A DNA stretch of 5,938 bases from Cyanothece sp. UBA12306 (lineage in GTDB: Bacteria; Cyanobacteriota; Cyanobacteriia; Cyanobacteriales; Microcystaceae). The notes below the pieces were generated by a model. That model ran no database searches and was not told where the DNA came from. It saw nothing but the letters and a program-made list of their open reading frames with translations. Made by a program: the position numbers and the translations under genes. Position 1 is the stretch's first letter. Each line of letters starts with the position of its first letter. The stretch is from positions 1,257-7,194 of the forward strand of contig DLXW01000357.1 in assembly GCA_003448685.1 (NCBI GenBank), read 5' to 3'. Positions 4,845-5,938 of this stretch are shown in pieces.

Positions 4845-5938
4845 TGATTCTTTAATTCTTCTAATACTTCTTTGGTGAAAATGCTGTCAATTTTATTACC
4901 TTTTTTTAGGTCTTTTATCCATTCTTCGCGCTGTTTTTTAGACCTTTCATTGATTTTACTATCTTTAACATAAACTTCAAAATCTTTGATTGCTCCTTGT
5001 CTATCTTCATTTAAGGCTCTAGCTAAACCACGACTATCTTGAAAGCCTGTTTTTTGATCATCGGGGGCATTGTTAACAGCTTTTTCACAGGCTGCTAAAA
5101 CATCTTTGGCATAACCATAAATCGCGCCAAACCGACATAAACTATTCCAGTAACTAGCAGCAATTTTTAGATTAGGTTTGAGTTTTTCTGCTTTTTGATA
5201 GAGTAATATTGTGCCTTTAATTGAGCCTCTTTTTGCTATTTTTTGACCTTGATTAACTAAAAATTTAACTGAATCATCGTCATAAACTTCTTGCTGTTCT
5301 AATTTTTCGGTGCTGATTAATTGTTCAACTGCTGCAAATTTAGCCTCAGCACTTTCAATAAAGTCAAAGGTTGCTAATTCCTCAGCAGCTTCTCTTAACC
5401 ATGTTTGAGCAACTTGAGTAATCAATTTAGTTCGCAATTTTGCTAAATCTAGTTGGGGATTATTAGACTCTAATTGTTCGAGTTTGTTTAATTTTGCTTT
5501 AACTGTTTTCAGGTTACCTTCTTTGGCTTGTTCTTCACTAGCAGTAATTAATCTTTTTTCGACATAGTTAATCGCTTTTTGTTGCTCTTTTTGAAGATCA
5601 ATTGTTGGATTAAAATTTCGCGCCTCTTTAAATTTCCCCATTGGTTCTTTAATATCTTCAATATCTTGTTTGGTTCTCGCTATGGCTAAACCTTGTCTGA
5701 CTAAAAAGTCTGCTTTTTCCGTATCTTGCCAATTGCCATAATCTAAACAAGCTTTAACCGCACCTTGTAGAGCATCCTGTTCTTGCTTTGATTCTCTTTC
5801 TGAGGCAGGAAGGACAAAATCTGGCTCTAAACGCAACCAACCGCAAGCATAAGCCACCCAATCTTCCCATGCTGCTCGCCAGAGCTTGATGGTGCCGTCA
5901 GCACTGCCAGAGACGATATATTGCCCATCTCGGCTAAA
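4841..5938 (-). CDS. WD40-repeat protein with C-terminal helical/TPR-like tail (5' end outside window)
   Basis: The frame is open to the window edge, so only the last 365 residues are seen. A GTG at 5855-5857 is internal and not the start. Visible residues 1-20 are a textbook WD40 unit (SRDGQYIVSGSADGTIKLW), so a beta-propeller lies upstream. After WEDW the rest is predicted mostly helical and highly charged, with no membrane segment. Two similar segments, FLVRQGLAIA (78-87) and FLVNQGQKIA (226-235), each lead into a TPR-like helix ending in NP or KP. Near the C-terminus SYWNSLCRFG (262-271) and DSRGLARALNEDRQGAIKDF (301-320) form a tail I recognise from cyanobacterial WD40 and signalling proteins, closing with FTKEVLEEL. 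It probably acts as a protein-interaction scaffold. Any N-terminal effector domain, such as a STAND NTPase or kinase, cannot be seen. Its stop overlaps the nnrDE start. Confidence 0.85.
   Translation of the reverse strand, partial: FSRDGQYIVSGSADGTIKLWRAAWEDWVAYACGWLRLEPDFVLPASERESKQEQDALQGAVKACLDYGNWQDTEKADFLVRQGLAIARTKQDIEDIKEPMGKFKEARNFNPTIDLQKEQQKAINYVEKRLITASEEQAKEGNLKTVKAKLNKLEQLESNNPQLDLAKLRTKLITQVAQTWLREAAEELATFDFIESAEAKFAAVEQLISTEKLEQQEVYDDDSVKFLVNQGQKIAKRGSIKGTILLYQKAEKLKPNLKIAASYWNSLCRFGAIYGYAKDVLAACEKAVNNAPDDQKTGFQDSRGLARALNEDRQGAIKDFEVYVKDSKINERSKKQREEWIKDLKKGNKIDSIFTKEVLEELKNQ

Noticed and set aside
5855..5857. GTG as the start of the leftward gene ending at 4841
   Set aside because: The frame is open for 27 more codons to the window edge and encodes a clear WD40 unit, so this GTG is an internal Val codon.

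Overview
The window is AT-rich bacterial chromosomal DNA, almost certainly cyanobacterial. Four copies of the octamer GCGATCGC (HIP1) lie in one gene. Heptanucleotide tandem arrays occur between and inside genes. The molybdate permease is a ModB-ModC fusion of the kind known from cyanobacteria, and the last gene is a WD40 protein with a tail I recognise from cyanobacterial proteins. I cannot name the species.

Layout from left to right. Positions 1-97 lie downstream of modA and hold only a short direct repeat. modA (molybdate-binding lipoprotein) runs leftward from 886 to 98. Its start codon lies inside the first of two head-to-tail copies of a short element with imperfect terminal inverted repeats (872-992 and 993-1106). 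Next is a gene-free divergent control region (1107-1372), then rightward modBC (1373-3178). modBC converges on leftward nnrDE across two heptamer arrays of opposite polarity (3177-3261), which supply the last codons of nnrDE. nnrDE (3246-4844) encodes the bifunctional NAD(P)HX epimerase/dehydratase. It overlaps by four bases (ATGA) the stop of a leftward WD40/helical-repeat gene (4841-5938) that continues past the window edge.

How the genes work together. ModA would capture molybdate outside the inner membrane and deliver it to the ModBC transporter, supplying molybdenum for Moco enzymes such as nitrate reductase, or for nitrogenase where present. The two genes diverge from a shared control region. 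NnrDE repairs hydrated NADH and NADPH. The WD40 protein is unassigned, and its coupling to nnrDE suggests co-expression but not a shared pathway.

The most unusual part is the 5' end of modA. The MITE-like element appears to have supplied the start codon and the first residues of the signal peptide. Its tandem duplication created a second, identical start 121 bp upstream. That upstream start is out of frame only because the proximal copy carries one extra 7-bp unit.
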